A stretch of DNA of 64,000 bases from Candidatus Poribacteria bacterium. Its GTDB lineage: Bacteria > Poribacteria > WGA-4E > WGA-3G. The notes under the pieces were generated by a model, which did no database searches, had not been told where the DNA came from, and saw only the letters and a list, made by a program, of their open reading frames with translations. The DNA is taken from assembly GCA_022826805.1 (NCBI GenBank), contig JAJDUH010000012.1, forward strand, positions 1-64,000, written 5' to 3'. Of this stretch, positions 20,262 through 28,892 are shown piece after piece. Every line of letters starts with the position of its first letter. Position 1 is the first letter of the stretch. The position numbers were made by a program, and so were the translations under genes.

Positions 20262-20291
20262 ATGATACAAGAAAGAACTGAAATACGTCAA
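20262..20291 (-). promoter_or_regulatory. Promoter of LamG copy 1
   Basis: On the reverse strand TTGACG (20291-20286) and TATCAT (20267-20262) are 18 bp apart, giving a leader of about 110 nt before the start at 20145. Confidence 0.6.
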
Positions 20292-20351
20292 GAAAAATCT
20301 GCATTAGCACGGGGTGATTTAGTTTTCACGATTTTCCTTGATTTATGGGGA

Positions 20352-20370
20352 AGCGTCGCGAGTCGACGCT
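20352..20370. repeat. REP-like hairpin
   Basis: AGCGTCG and CGACGCT form a 7-bp stem with a 5-base loop, followed by CATTCCTACA. Hairpins followed by a C-C-T-A-C-A word also occur near 57560 and 57620, suggesting a dispersed REP-like family. No T-tract follows, so it is not a typical terminator. Confidence 0.4.
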
Positions 20371-20446
20371 CATTCCTACAGGTCGAACAGATGGAAAAAT
20401 GGATGTGAGACGACGTGAGAGCCATCCCACTTTTTATCATGTGAAA

Positions 20447-21238
20447 TTAGTGGCGACGTGTTTTTAGTTGTCCCCATGTCGTAGCAAGTTTGTTTTGCGG
20501 TTCCACAGGGGTGAGCAGACCACCGTCCATGACAATTGCTACTTCATCGGCACTGACTGCTCTATCGTAGACATAAAGGTCATCGATATAAAAGAGTGCC
20601 GAGGCGTAACCCGTTTTACCGATATAGAGTTTTTCTGCCCCTTGCGCGTGACTCGCCGGAACAGTCTGTTCCACAACTTCTTCTCCATCCACATAGAACT
20701 TCAACTTGTCACCCTCTTTGACCCCTGCAATGTGATGCCAGTCACCGACTGCAAATTCGTCATCTTCTCCATCGGGACCTGCACAAAGTGTGCCTTGGTT
20801 ACCAGGATTGAACCGGTAGTGGATATGCAAACTGGCGCGGTTACAGGTCCATATACCCGGAGAACGGTCAGAACCGGGTGCCTTTTTTGCTATAATTTGG
20901 TTCCACGTACCGGAATTCACATCGGTGAAATTGAGCCAGAAGAGATAGGAGTTGTCCGTATATTCTTCTAATGCTTTAAAAGAATCGACCGACACACCGT
21001 CATTACCGTCATCGCATAACAGCGATCCGTTGCCATAGACGACTTGGTCGGTGGCAATCTCCGCCCCATCAATTACACCATCATTTCCGCCGCCTGTTTC
21101 ATCCATAACTGTCCCGTTTGTTGCGTCATCGAAACTGAAGTAAAGGATTAAACCGTCGTCTGTAACCGTGGCGTGTGTAGTGAGCGCGCTGCCTACCATC
21201 AGGCATGCAACGGCAAATAAATACAACATTAAACGCAT
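20447..21238 (-). CDS. Secreted LamG-domain protein with WGxLK C-terminal tail (copy 2)
   Basis: As in copy 1, the upstream ATG (21253) overlaps the ribosome binding site GAGGGGG, so the start is 21238. The signal peptide is MRLMLYLFAVACLMVGSALT followed by THA. The single LamG domain begins GLILYFSFDDATNGTVMDET and contains WHHIAGVKEGDKLKFYVDG and FYIDDLYVYDRAVSADEV. Shared runs with copy 1 include IIAKKAPGSDRSPGIWTCNR and HAQGAEKLYIGKTGY. The C-terminus is NKLATTWGQLKTRRH. Each copy has its own promoter, so they may be expressed separately. Ligand unknown; a role in adhesion or binding glycans outside the cell is inferred. Confidence 0.85.
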   Translation of the reverse strand: MRLMLYLFAVACLMVGSALTTHATVTDDGLILYFSFDDATNGTVMDETGGGNDGVIDGAEIATDQVVYGNGSLLCDDGNDGVSVDSFKALEEYTDNSYLFWLNFTDVNSGTWNQIIAKKAPGSDRSPGIWTCNRASLHIHYRFNPGNQGTLCAGPDGEDDEFAVGDWHHIAGVKEGDKLKFYVDGEEVVEQTVPASHAQGAEKLYIGKTGYASALFYIDDLYVYDRAVSADEVAIVMDGGLLTPVEPQNKLATTWGQLKTRRH

Positions 21239-21320
21239 GAGTAACCCCCTCATGTCTGAAATGAAATTAACGTGCTATGCGAACCGCGAAAAGAGATTAG
21301 CATTTTAATTTAACAGAAAT

Positions 21321-21350
21321 ATAATATACTAAAAAACTTAAACAGGTCAA
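21321..21350 (-). promoter_or_regulatory. Promoter of LamG copy 2
   Basis: On the reverse strand TTGACC (21350-21345) and TATTAT (21326-21321) are 18 bp apart; the leader is about 75 nt. Confidence 0.6.
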
Positions 21351-21398
21351 GGAAAACCCACCTCCGCGTAATTTCTACTCGAAATAGATAAAAATCCT

Positions 21399-21427
21399 TT
21401 GACATACCCAGATTTCTGTGGTATGCT
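21399..21427 (+). promoter_or_regulatory. Promoter of the flavin reductase gene
   Basis: TTGACA (21399-21404) and TATGCT (21422-21427) are separated by 17 bp. Start near 21434, leader about 98 nt. The leader contains the hairpin word GTCCCGTAGGGAC (about 21455-21467). Confidence 0.65.
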
Positions 21428-21531
21428 AAGGATGTGTAGAAAAAGAACTCTTTAGTCCCGTAGGGACGATATGTTTATAGAATGAATTGACGACGATTGC
21501 CCCACTTTATTTTTTTAAAAGGAATACCGAA

Positions 21532-22101
21532 ATGAAGCGTACCGATGATCAATCCATCTATGTTGTTGCGATCTGTGGAAGTTTGCGACAAGGTAGTTCA
21601 ACGCATACTGCGCTCCGAATCGCTCTCGCTGCTGCCAAAGATGCGGGTGCCGAGGTCGAGTTGCTTGAACTCGGCGAATACGATCTCGTTTTCCAAGGTT
21701 CCGTCGCGAGCGAAAGCGACTATCCGCCTGGCGTTTTCAAGTTACGGGAAAAGGTGAAACGCGCACACGGTATACTTCTCGGTTCGCCTGAATACCATGG
21801 CAGCTTCAGTGGTGTCCTGAAAAGTGCTCTCGATCTGATGGGGTTTGATGAATTTGAGAACAAAGTTATCGGACTCGTCGGTGTGTCCGGTGGACGGATG
21901 GGGGCAGTAAATGCCATATCTATGTTGCGAACAATAGGAACTGCTCTTCATGCTTGGGTTGTCCCGAATGATGTATCAATTCCGAATTCGTCCGAGGCGT
22001 TTGATGCGGACGGGAACTTACGCGACCCCGAACTAACTGCTCGTGTCAAAGCTGTAGGCAAGCAAGTTACTGAATTTGCTGCACTTCGGAATTCAGTATG
22101 A
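21532..22101 (+). CDS. NADPH-dependent FMN reductase-like flavoprotein
   Basis: The 189-residue protein matches the flavodoxin-like NADPH-dependent FMN reductase family. ICGSLRQGSSTHTALRIA near residue 13 binds the FMN phosphate, and LLGSPEYHGSFSGVLKSALD near 80 binds the isoalloxazine ring. Members reduce FMN, azo compounds, quinones or chromate with NAD(P)H; the substrate cannot be specified. I chose the ATG at 21532 with AAAAGGA upstream, not the frame extension to 21487. Cytosolic. Its promoter is clear, and RNase HIII follows 46 bp later. Confidence 0.85.
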   Translation: MKRTDDQSIYVVAICGSLRQGSSTHTALRIALAAAKDAGAEVELLELGEYDLVFQGSVASESDYPPGVFKLREKVKRAHGILLGSPEYHGSFSGVLKSALDLMGFDEFENKVIGLVGVSGGRMGAVNAISMLRTIGTALHAWVVPNDVSIPNSSEAFDADGNLRDPELTARVKAVGKQVTEFAALRNSV

Positions 22102-22147
22102 GCACAAAACCAAACGGAAACAGGACGAACAGAATCCGACAGATCAG

Positions 22148-22897
22148 ATGGACACTATACACGACTGGAATGCTTGGATTGGCACAGATGAAGCAGGGAA
22201 AGGCGATTATTTCGGTCCACTCGTTGTAGCAGGCGTTTACGTAGACGCAGAGTGCCGTGAAACCCTCTCAGAGTTCGGTATTGTTGATGGAAAAAAACTA
22301 TCGAATCGTCGTGTCCGACACCTCGCCGAAGTAATGCTCAGTCATTATGAGCAGCATATCATTGTTGTGGAAAAGATGCCCGCTGCCTACAATTCTCTTT
22401 ACGATGGCCTGCGTAGAACTGGACAAAACCTGAATCATCTACTGGCATCACTCCACGCAGAAGCGATTCACACATTAGCAGATCAAGTAGGAGCGAAACA
22501 CGTCCTTATTGACAAATTTTCTAAAAATGATCTCATCACGCGGGAGCTAATCCGACGAAAAAATGATGAATCACGCCCACAACATGAAACTTCGCCCCTA
22601 CCTTCAGGACTTTCTAAGCACACGTCCTTAGAGATGGAGATAATACAAGTGCCAAAAGCGGAACGTGATATCGCGGTTGCCGCAGCCTCTATCATTGCTC
22701 GTGACGCTTTTCTGAGTGCGATGGAAGTGCTGTCTGAAAAATATGAAATTCGCTTACCGAGGGGTGCGTATCAGGTTATTGACGCTGGCAGAGAATTTAT
22801 CAGATTGCATGGGAGTCATGCTCTGAGAGATGTTGCGAAACTCCATTTTAGTTTGACAGATGCTGTCCGTGCCTCACAAACAAGTATGCCTTTTTAA
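22148..22897 (+). CDS. rnhC: Ribonuclease HIII, short form
   Basis: Cleaves the RNA strand of RNA-DNA hybrids. The RNase HIII signature WIGTDEAGKGDYFGPLVV lies at residues 9-26, and IVDGKKLSNRR, HVLIDKF and VPKAERDIAVAAASIIARD carry the remaining acidic residues and conserved core. HIII, rather than HII, is indicated by the G-K-G-D-Y-F-G-P run. The 249-residue product lacks the ~80-residue N-terminal TBP-like substrate-binding domain of Bacillus RNase HIII. I start at ATG 22148; an in-frame TTG extension back to 22076 overlaps the upstream gene and adds no such domain. Confidence 0.88.
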   Translation: MDTIHDWNAWIGTDEAGKGDYFGPLVVAGVYVDAECRETLSEFGIVDGKKLSNRRVRHLAEVMLSHYEQHIIVVEKMPAAYNSLYDGLRRTGQNLNHLLASLHAEAIHTLADQVGAKHVLIDKFSKNDLITRELIRRKNDESRPQHETSPLPSGLSKHTSLEMEIIQVPKAERDIAVAAASIIARDAFLSAMEVLSEKYEIRLPRGAYQVIDAGREFIRLHGSHALRDVAKLHFSLTDAVRASQTSMPF

Positions 22898-22920
22898 ACT
22901 TTTTTAGCGCGAGACGAATT

Positions 22921-24078
22921 ATGGAAGAATTGTTTAGTGTTCATTACGCCGAAGTTGGCCTCAAAGGAAAGAATAGGATATTTTTTGAAAAACGGCTCAC
23001 AAACAATATCAAGGTTGCTCTGCGCGGCACTGGCTATACTGAAGTAAAACGGTTGCATGACAGAATCCTTGTACGGCTCGGAATAAACGCTGACATCTCT
23101 GAAATCAAGAAACGCCTACAGCAGGTCATGGGGATCGCTTATTTTGAACTTGCCTGTTCCACGGAGAGAGACATTACCGCCATTAAAGAAACCGCCCTAC
23201 AGCAAATTCAAGGGATGACTTACAGGTCGCTTAAGGTTGAAACAAGACGAACAGATAAAACTTTCCCTTTAACGTCGCCACAAATTAGTGCCGAGGTCGG
23301 CGGATATCTCATTGAAAAAACCGGGGCACGCGCGGATATGCACAATCCTGATGTAGTCTGTTGGATCAAAATAACACAGAAAAACGCTTATATTTCTACA
23401 GAAAAGATTCCTGGGATCGGTGGATTACCCGTCGGTGTAAGTGGTAAGGTGCTCGTGATGCTATCTGGCGGGATTGATTCTCCTGTTGCTGCGTGGCAAA
23501 TGATAAAGCGCGGGGCAAAAGCCGTTTTTATCCACTTCTATAGCTATCCGTATACGGATAAAGCCTCTTTGGAGAAAGTGATTGAACTCGCTCAAATTTT
23601 GGCAGTTTCAAATTACCGGAGTATGGTTTATCTCGTCCCGTTCGCTGAACTCCAGCAGGTTATTGTCACAGGGACACCTGCACCGTTTCGGGTTCTATTG
23701 TACCGGCGGATGATGACACGTATCGCGCAACGCGTTGCGGCTCTGATAGATGCCGAGGCACTTGTTACAGGCGAAAGTCTTGCCCAGGTTGCTTCGCAAA
23801 CGCTAACGAACCTCCGAACTATTGAAGCGATTGCCGACATTCCAATTCTTCGTCCACTTATTGGTGAGGACAAGGCTGAAATTATCGAAAAAGCACAACG
23901 GATCGGCACTTTTGACGTGTCCACACGTCCACACCAAGATTGTTGTTCCCTCTTCGTGCCAAAGCATCCTGCGACTCGTGCTTCGCTTGCCGAATTGGAC
24001 GAGGCAGAATCAGACTTGGATATAGAGACGTTAGTTGAAGAAGCATTGAATAACCTTGAAAAACAGGTCGTCGGTTAA
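22921..24078 (+). CDS. thiI: tRNA 4-thiouridine synthase ThiI
   Basis: Activates tRNA uridine-8 with ATP for sulfur insertion and, in some bacteria, also serves thiamine thiazole synthesis. The 385-residue protein has an N-terminal ferredoxin-like domain (YAEVGLKGKNRIFFEKRL), a THUMP domain and a PP-loop ATPase with VMLSGGIDSPVAAW near residue 180. TGESLAQVASQTLTNL and RPHQDCCSLFVPKHP are further ThiI hallmarks. It ends without the rhodanese domain of the E. coli enzyme, like most bacterial forms, so sulfur must come from a separate carrier. It follows rnhC by 23 bp. Confidence 0.93.
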   Translation: MEELFSVHYAEVGLKGKNRIFFEKRLTNNIKVALRGTGYTEVKRLHDRILVRLGINADISEIKKRLQQVMGIAYFELACSTERDITAIKETALQQIQGMTYRSLKVETRRTDKTFPLTSPQISAEVGGYLIEKTGARADMHNPDVVCWIKITQKNAYISTEKIPGIGGLPVGVSGKVLVMLSGGIDSPVAAWQMIKRGAKAVFIHFYSYPYTDKASLEKVIELAQILAVSNYRSMVYLVPFAELQQVIVTGTPAPFRVLLYRRMMTRIAQRVAALIDAEALVTGESLAQVASQTLTNLRTIEAIADIPILRPLIGEDKAEIIEKAQRIGTFDVSTRPHQDCCSLFVPKHPATRASLAELDEAESDLDIETLVEEALNNLEKQVVG

Positions 24079-24164
24079 ATCTGTTTTGCAGAAAAATCGT
24101 AGATGTGCTTGCCGTTGCATATAGGAAACTGGTAGGTAACACAAGATAGCATGGACTTAGACAG

Positions 24165-25172
24165 ATGGCTTTTCCAAAGATATTGCTCATTCGACTCAGT
24201 TCTCTCGGCGACATTGTGCTTACAACACCGGTTATCCGGGCTGTACGTGTGAATTTTCCTAATGCGCATATCGCCATGCTCGTGGCGAAACAGTCCGCCG
24301 ATGTCCTCCACGAAAATCCAAATCTCGACGAAATAATTACCTTTGACAGGTCTGCCAAAGACAAAGATACGGGTGAGATGTGGCGGATCGTCCGTCTTCT
24401 ACGCGAACGCAAATTTACGCTGGCTATTGATCTCCAGCGGAAGTTTCGCACTGAGATGCTAATGTATCTTAGCGGTGCGCCTGCACGGGTTGGAAAAGGC
24501 TGGCTTTGTACCACCCGTGTCCTCGAACAAGGCAACAAACACGTCACAGCACACTATTTCAACCTATTGCACGCCGTCGGTATTCCGGCGGAAGATCCAA
24601 AGTTGGAACTATTTCTCGCTGAATCCGAACGAAGAGATGCCGTGCAGCGGCTTAAAACTGCGGGCGTTGTTGATACGAGATTAAAAGTAGGTCTCTTTCC
24701 AGGTGCCGGATGGAAGTTGCGAGAATGGATGCCAGAACGTTTCGCTGCCATCGGGGATAGATTGGTACAACATTTCGATGCCGATGTTTTGATTTTTGGT
24801 GGGCAGAAGGAATCTGAACTTGTACACACTGTCGCGAATCTGATGCAGACGCGTGTCATCCCGTTCGCGGGTAATCTTCAGATTAGACAGTTAGCCGCCT
24901 GCATTGAACAGTGCAATCTGTTTATTACCAACGATACGGGTCCGATGCACATTGCGGCGGCGGTAGGAACACCGACCATATCGCTGTTCGGTCCAGGCAA
25001 TCACATCCGGTTTCAACCGCTTGGCGTGTTACACGAAACTATCCGCCACGCCGTACCCTGTAGTCCCTGTAAACAGTTCACAGATAAGTGTAAAGATAAT
25101 ATCTGCATGAAAGGCATTGGTGTAGATGAGGTGTGGGATTCCATCTCTCGCGTTCTGGGGGAAACCGCCTAA
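24165..25172 (+). CDS. Glycosyltransferase family 9, LPS heptosyltransferase-like
   Basis: The 335-residue protein opens with ILLIRLSSLGDIVLTTPVIRA, the signature start of ADP-heptose:LPS heptosyltransferases. The C-terminal nucleotide-sugar site is ITNDTGPMHIAAAVGTPTIS followed by LFGP near residue 265. It would add heptose or a similar sugar to the lipid A core on the inner face of the cytoplasmic membrane, supporting a diderm envelope. A Cys cluster near the end (PCSPC and C-K-D-N-I-C) is also seen in family members. No other LPS genes are adjacent. Confidence 0.88.
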   Translation: MAFPKILLIRLSSLGDIVLTTPVIRAVRVNFPNAHIAMLVAKQSADVLHENPNLDEIITFDRSAKDKDTGEMWRIVRLLRERKFTLAIDLQRKFRTEMLMYLSGAPARVGKGWLCTTRVLEQGNKHVTAHYFNLLHAVGIPAEDPKLELFLAESERRDAVQRLKTAGVVDTRLKVGLFPGAGWKLREWMPERFAAIGDRLVQHFDADVLIFGGQKESELVHTVANLMQTRVIPFAGNLQIRQLAACIEQCNLFITNDTGPMHIAAAVGTPTISLFGPGNHIRFQPLGVLHETIRHAVPCSPCKQFTDKCKDNICMKGIGVDEVWDSISRVLGETA

Positions 25173-25191
25173 TAGGAACGGAATAGGTGCT

Positions 25192-26265
25192 TTATCCACA
25201 TGCCGCCTCAAAAACGCGCAGATGGTTTTCGCCAAGTACTTTTCGGATATCTTCATCGGAATAGCCGCGTTCACTCAGCCCCTCTGCAATTTTAATGAAC
25301 TCACCCGCATCTTTAAGTAAATCCCCACCGCCATCAAAATCTGAGCCGATCCCCACATGGTCTATACCGGCGATGTCAATTGCGTAGGCAAAATGATTGA
25401 GAAGCTGCGCCAACGGCGGCATTTTCGTCCAACCATCCAAGGTAATAAATCCTGGAACAAAGGTAATGCCAACAACACCATCATTCGCTGCTAAGGCTTT
25501 CAATTGTTCATTGCTCAAGTTCCGTGAGTGGCGGCACAAGGTTTTACAATTGCTATGAGACGCTATGACAGGATGCTCCGAGATTTCCAAGACATCCCAA
25601 AAGCCGCGCTCACTGATATGGGAAACATCCACAAGCATCCCGAGACGATTCATCTCTTTGACTAATTCCATACCGAATCGTGTCAAGCCCCCGCCAAGGT
25701 CCTCTTCATCATTTCCTGTCGATGCCCATGTATTCGGGTTATGTGTTAACCCGATCGAGCGGACACCAAGCATATACAACGAGCGGAGAATATTCAGACT
25801 CCGTTCCAATGCCTCGCTGTTTTCAATGACGAGGACTGCAGCGAGCTTACCAGCTGCCTTCGCTTCCCGAATATCTTTTGCTTGTCGTACGATGCAGATA
25901 TCAGAAGCGTGGGCTTCCACCTCCGCATCAAACCATCCGAAGGCATCCATAGCATAAGCGAGATGGTTTTTCCATGCGCGCGTCACATCAACAGCGAAGA
26001 AAGCGGCATCAATTCCGCCATTCCGCATTTTCGGGATGTTGAGTTGGATGCCGATAGCATCCTCTTCTGGTGATACTGGACCACGTAGATAAGCAATGGT
26101 TCCAACTGGCTCTGTAGGGTTTTGGCAATGTTCATCAGCAAGACTGACATTACCTCGGCGGATATGGGCTACGATAGCATCGTTGTGCGAATCGATTACG
26201 ATGGATTGCTCGTGCAGTGCCGAGATTGGCGTATCTGGCCGGGTCTGACTGTTTCTGTGTTCCAT
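25192..26265 (-). CDS. Membrane dipeptidase (renal dipeptidase family, M19)
   Basis: Zinc-dependent peptidase family that hydrolyses dipeptides, including D-amino acid-containing ones. The metal ligands are visible: IDSHNDAI (H-x-D) near residue 26, a bridging Glu in AAVLVIENSEAL, the His of VDVSHISERGFWDV, a second His in VIASHSNCKTLC, and the aspartate of GIGSDFDGGG near 310. The 357 residues are normal. No clear signal peptide is present, so it is probably cytosolic. It converges with the heptosyltransferase gene 19 bp away and follows the glycerol-phosphate dehydrogenase-like gene by 11 bp. Confidence 0.9.
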   Translation of the reverse strand: MEHRNSQTRPDTPISALHEQSIVIDSHNDAIVAHIRRGNVSLADEHCQNPTEPVGTIAYLRGPVSPEEDAIGIQLNIPKMRNGGIDAAFFAVDVTRAWKNHLAYAMDAFGWFDAEVEAHASDICIVRQAKDIREAKAAGKLAAVLVIENSEALERSLNILRSLYMLGVRSIGLTHNPNTWASTGNDEEDLGGGLTRFGMELVKEMNRLGMLVDVSHISERGFWDVLEISEHPVIASHSNCKTLCRHSRNLSNEQLKALAANDGVVGITFVPGFITLDGWTKMPPLAQLLNHFAYAIDIAGIDHVGIGSDFDGGGDLLKDAGEFIKIAEGLSERGYSDEDIRKVLGENHLRVFEAACG

Positions 26266-26276
26266 AGTTCTTCGTT

Positions 26277-27338
26277 TTAATCCAATACTGTTTGTATGGT
26301 TCGTTCAGCGATATCGGGTGTAATTCGCAACGTTGTCGCAATAGTGTACGGTAGTTGATGATGCGCAACATAGTCGGATAGATTGACGAGCGTCTCAGCA
26401 ATTGCCTTGGTAGAGACGACAGATGGTTGGTAGTTAATATGCAAGCACTCCAAGGCATGCCGGTATTGCGTCCACGGTTGGGACTGCAACGCAGCCATCA
26501 GCAAGATACCGAGTCCTACCAGCTCACCGTGTAAAACGTTTCCTCCATCGCCATGTGCATTTTCTGCCCTTGTTTCTTCAGCAGAAGTTAGATGATTTTC
26601 AATGGCATAGACAAAATAGTGTTCGCTTCCCTCTTCAACGCGGCTATGTCCACATAAATGGCAAAGCTGCACCTCCATACAGAGTAGGTCGAGTAGAAGT
26701 TTCAGTCCTGTAGGTGTCCCGCGTCCGATTTCCCGCGCGTTATCAAGGAGTGTTTGAAGAAGTGTGGCACCTATGTCAACTATCTGCGGTGTAATCTGCT
26801 GCTTGGGCGGGTTTTCGCCCATTGTCTCGGCTTCTTGCCAATCCCACATCGCTGTTGCAATTGAGAGGACATCTGCAGCACCGCTCGCTCGCATGGAAGC
26901 AGGTGCATTGCACAGGATATCCATGTCTACAATAACGGTATCTGGCGCTTTTGAAGCGAGATAACGGACACACCCATTTTCTCTAACGCCTGTTGCATCA
27001 GTGAGGAAAGCATCCGTTGACAAAATAGTGGGAAGCGCCACTAAAGGGAGTCCTTTTGTTCCTGCGACGTACTTAGCAGTGTCAATTGCCAAGCCTCCGC
27101 CAATTCCGTAAACCACTTCGCCTTCACACGTTTCGGCGAGTGAAGTCATGTACGCCTTTGTATTTCCTTCAATATGGATAAGTTGTTTCGGGTTTATGGC
27201 AATTCCGTCGACGACTGCCCATGCGGGTTCTGTTGTCAAAATGATAGCGTCGCGACTTTCACTAATATCAGCAAAACCGCATCTGACGATGCTCGGTAGC
27301 CGTCCGATTTGGTCATAAGCACAATCATCTCGCAACAT
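26277..27338 (-). CDS. sn-Glycerol-1-phosphate dehydrogenase-like enzyme (iron-containing ADH/AraM family)
   Basis: The family reduces dihydroxyacetone phosphate to glycerol-1-phosphate, the archaeal lipid backbone; bacterial AraM proteins do the same. The NAD-binding segment is VVYGIGGGLAIDTAKYVAGT, followed by LPTILSTDAFLTD. Metal ligands are expected in SGAADVLS, GSEHYFVYAIE and NVLHGELVGLG. The pattern G-S-E-H...H-G-E fits the G1P dehydrogenase group better than glycerol dehydrogenase or dehydroquinate synthase, but paralogues are easily confused. Two CDP-alcohol phosphatidyltransferases occur 10-20 kb away. It is probably co-transcribed with the dipeptidase gene. Confidence 0.72.
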   Translation of the reverse strand: MLRDDCAYDQIGRLPSIVRCGFADISESRDAIILTTEPAWAVVDGIAINPKQLIHIEGNTKAYMTSLAETCEGEVVYGIGGGLAIDTAKYVAGTKGLPLVALPTILSTDAFLTDATGVRENGCVRYLASKAPDTVIVDMDILCNAPASMRASGAADVLSIATAMWDWQEAETMGENPPKQQITPQIVDIGATLLQTLLDNAREIGRGTPTGLKLLLDLLCMEVQLCHLCGHSRVEEGSEHYFVYAIENHLTSAEETRAENAHGDGGNVLHGELVGLGILLMAALQSQPWTQYRHALECLHINYQPSVVSTKAIAETLVNLSDYVAHHQLPYTIATTLRITPDIAERTIQTVLD

Positions 27339-27365
27339 CAGAATCCTCTTACACTATCAAGAGAC

Positions 27366-28523
27366 TTACGGCAGTGCCGACAGATCTACCAGATATATCT
27401 GTCGGGAGTCTTCGTGAACTGAATCAAAGGTAACAGTTGTCCCATCAGGTGCCCAACGCGGGTGTAGATCACATCGGATATCCCCAGCGAACTGTTCCTC
27501 ATGATGGAATTCACCCAAAACAATTTTCCGATTTTCGACAATATTGTAAACCATTAGTTGCGCCAAACGATGGGGACCACCGGGGTAGCTATCACAAAGC
27601 AACCACTGCCGATCAGGTGAAAACGAAGCATGTCCATCGCGTGGCAAGACACCGCGCCCAAGCGGTGTGAAATCGCGTACACCGTCTGTAAATTCGACGA
27701 ATCCCATCTCGCCAGATATATCCGAAGAAACAAGAATCCGTGTGGGATCTCGCCAATCGAAGTGCGAAACCTTATAGCCGAAGGGGATTTGCATTTCCAA
27801 ATCAGACCCGTCGAAGTTCACCGTCCAGAGTGAAGAATAAAATCCTGTTTCCCAACGGACCCGGCAAAAAAACAGGAGGCGGGTGCCATCTGTATTAAAC
27901 AGGACGTGATTGAACCATGTCCGTTTTCCGACTAAACGTTTGTCCTTACTTGCCCGGATGACATCGGCTATAGAGAGAACAAGTTTCGAACTACCATCTT
28001 GGAGGTTAAGTTGATATAAGCCATCATTTTCCGGTTGTGCCTCAACATCGTTGGATTCGGTGTGGGTCGCATAACCGACGACAGCACGGCAGTGTGCCAT
28101 TCGCCCATAGTCAAGCCCGATAGCAACCGGAGCAGTCGGGGACACAGCAGCAATTGCCCCGTGAATTGTGCGAACAGCACCTGTAACTGGGTTCAAGGCA
28201 CGTGATACGAGCCTGCCATTTTCCCAATCGTTAAAGGTGAATTCTTCAGCGGATGCATTGCCGTTAACTGTCCCATTGACATTTATCCAATGCATCATAC
28301 TTCCCTGTTGTAGGTTAAAAGCGGAGGTTTTCGCGTGTGGGATGAATTCATGCGTATCACAACGAATCAATCCAACTCTGGCGACATCTTCGGGTATAGG
28401 TCGATGGGTATGAAAATCTGTTTCCAGTGCAAGATGATACCTTGCACTCCCATCCCATGGATTGATACCATAGTAGCCGAAGAAGTGATGGCTTGGACCA
28501 GTAGATAATCTTTTAATTTCCAT
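27366..28523 (-). CDS. Beta-propeller protein (TolB/oligogalacturonate lyase-like)
   Basis: The 385-residue protein contains WD40/TolB-like blades: FLYFF-type strands such as GTRLLFFCRVRWETGFY and RILVSSDISGEMGFV, and repeated S-P-D or A-P-D words (ASFSPDRQWLLCDSYPGG and RWAPDGTTVTFDSV). The opening GPSHHFFGYYGINPWDG resembles oligogalacturonate lyase-like propellers, which act on pectin fragments. I cannot confirm catalysis, and a glycan-binding or sensing role is equally possible. No signal peptide is visible. It lies 27 bp upstream of the glycerol-phosphate dehydrogenase-like gene on the same strand. Confidence 0.65.
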   Translation of the reverse strand: MEIKRLSTGPSHHFFGYYGINPWDGSARYHLALETDFHTHRPIPEDVARVGLIRCDTHEFIPHAKTSAFNLQQGSMMHWINVNGTVNGNASAEEFTFNDWENGRLVSRALNPVTGAVRTIHGAIAAVSPTAPVAIGLDYGRMAHCRAVVGYATHTESNDVEAQPENDGLYQLNLQDGSSKLVLSIADVIRASKDKRLVGKRTWFNHVLFNTDGTRLLFFCRVRWETGFYSSLWTVNFDGSDLEMQIPFGYKVSHFDWRDPTRILVSSDISGEMGFVEFTDGVRDFTPLGRGVLPRDGHASFSPDRQWLLCDSYPGGPHRLAQLMVYNIVENRKIVLGEFHHEEQFAGDIRCDLHPRWAPDGTTVTFDSVHEDSRQIYLVDLSALP

Positions 28524-28892
28524 ATTAACTTTTCAGAGCAGGTCTTGGAAACCTCGCGCTTTGTCACATTTTGCGTTTTCTATTTATTATAGTAAAGCCC
28601 GAAAATACGTGGGCACTCCAAATAGAGATCCCATATTGCCGATTTGTAGTGGCTGGGTAACCCAGCACCTACGGTGCCCTCGCGTGTCCAAATAATTATG
28701 GGCTTTACAATAATTGAATGACAGGTTGCGCCATAATTTTGAAACCAAATGCTTATCCTATACGTTTTTACTATCGATACACGGAAAAGTGAACGGTTTT
28801 GCTAAGTGAATCTGACACCTTCCCCGAATATAAAGTACGTACGAATAACTTTTTGTCCTGTTGACTACATCGCGGGCGGACGATAGAAAAAA
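28524..28892. other. Intergenic region with a MITE-like element
   Basis: This 369-bp stretch separates divergent genes. Positions 28586-28714 hold the inverted-repeat element described separately. The remainder up to 28892 is A+T-rich, with no convincing promoter, RNA gene or ORF. Confidence 0.6.
28586..28714. mobile_element. MITE-like element with ~31-bp imperfect terminal inverted repeats
   Basis: The left end (28586-28616) begins ATTATAGTAAAGCCC; the reverse complement of the right end (28684-28714) begins ATTATTGTAAAGCCC. About 22 of 31 positions match, including the final CAC. The 129-bp body has no coding capacity and contains a palindrome, GCTGGGTAACCCAGC (about 28652-28666), followed by CACCTACGG. 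Non-autonomous transposons have this build. The target-site duplication is unclear (A+T-rich flanks), and no transposase with matching ends is in the window. Confidence 0.6.

Noticed and set aside
21455..21467. GTCCCGTAGGGAC hairpin in the flavin reductase leader as a riboswitch
   Set aside because: Too short and simple for any known riboswitch; it resembles a dispersed hairpin word, and only one copy is seen here.
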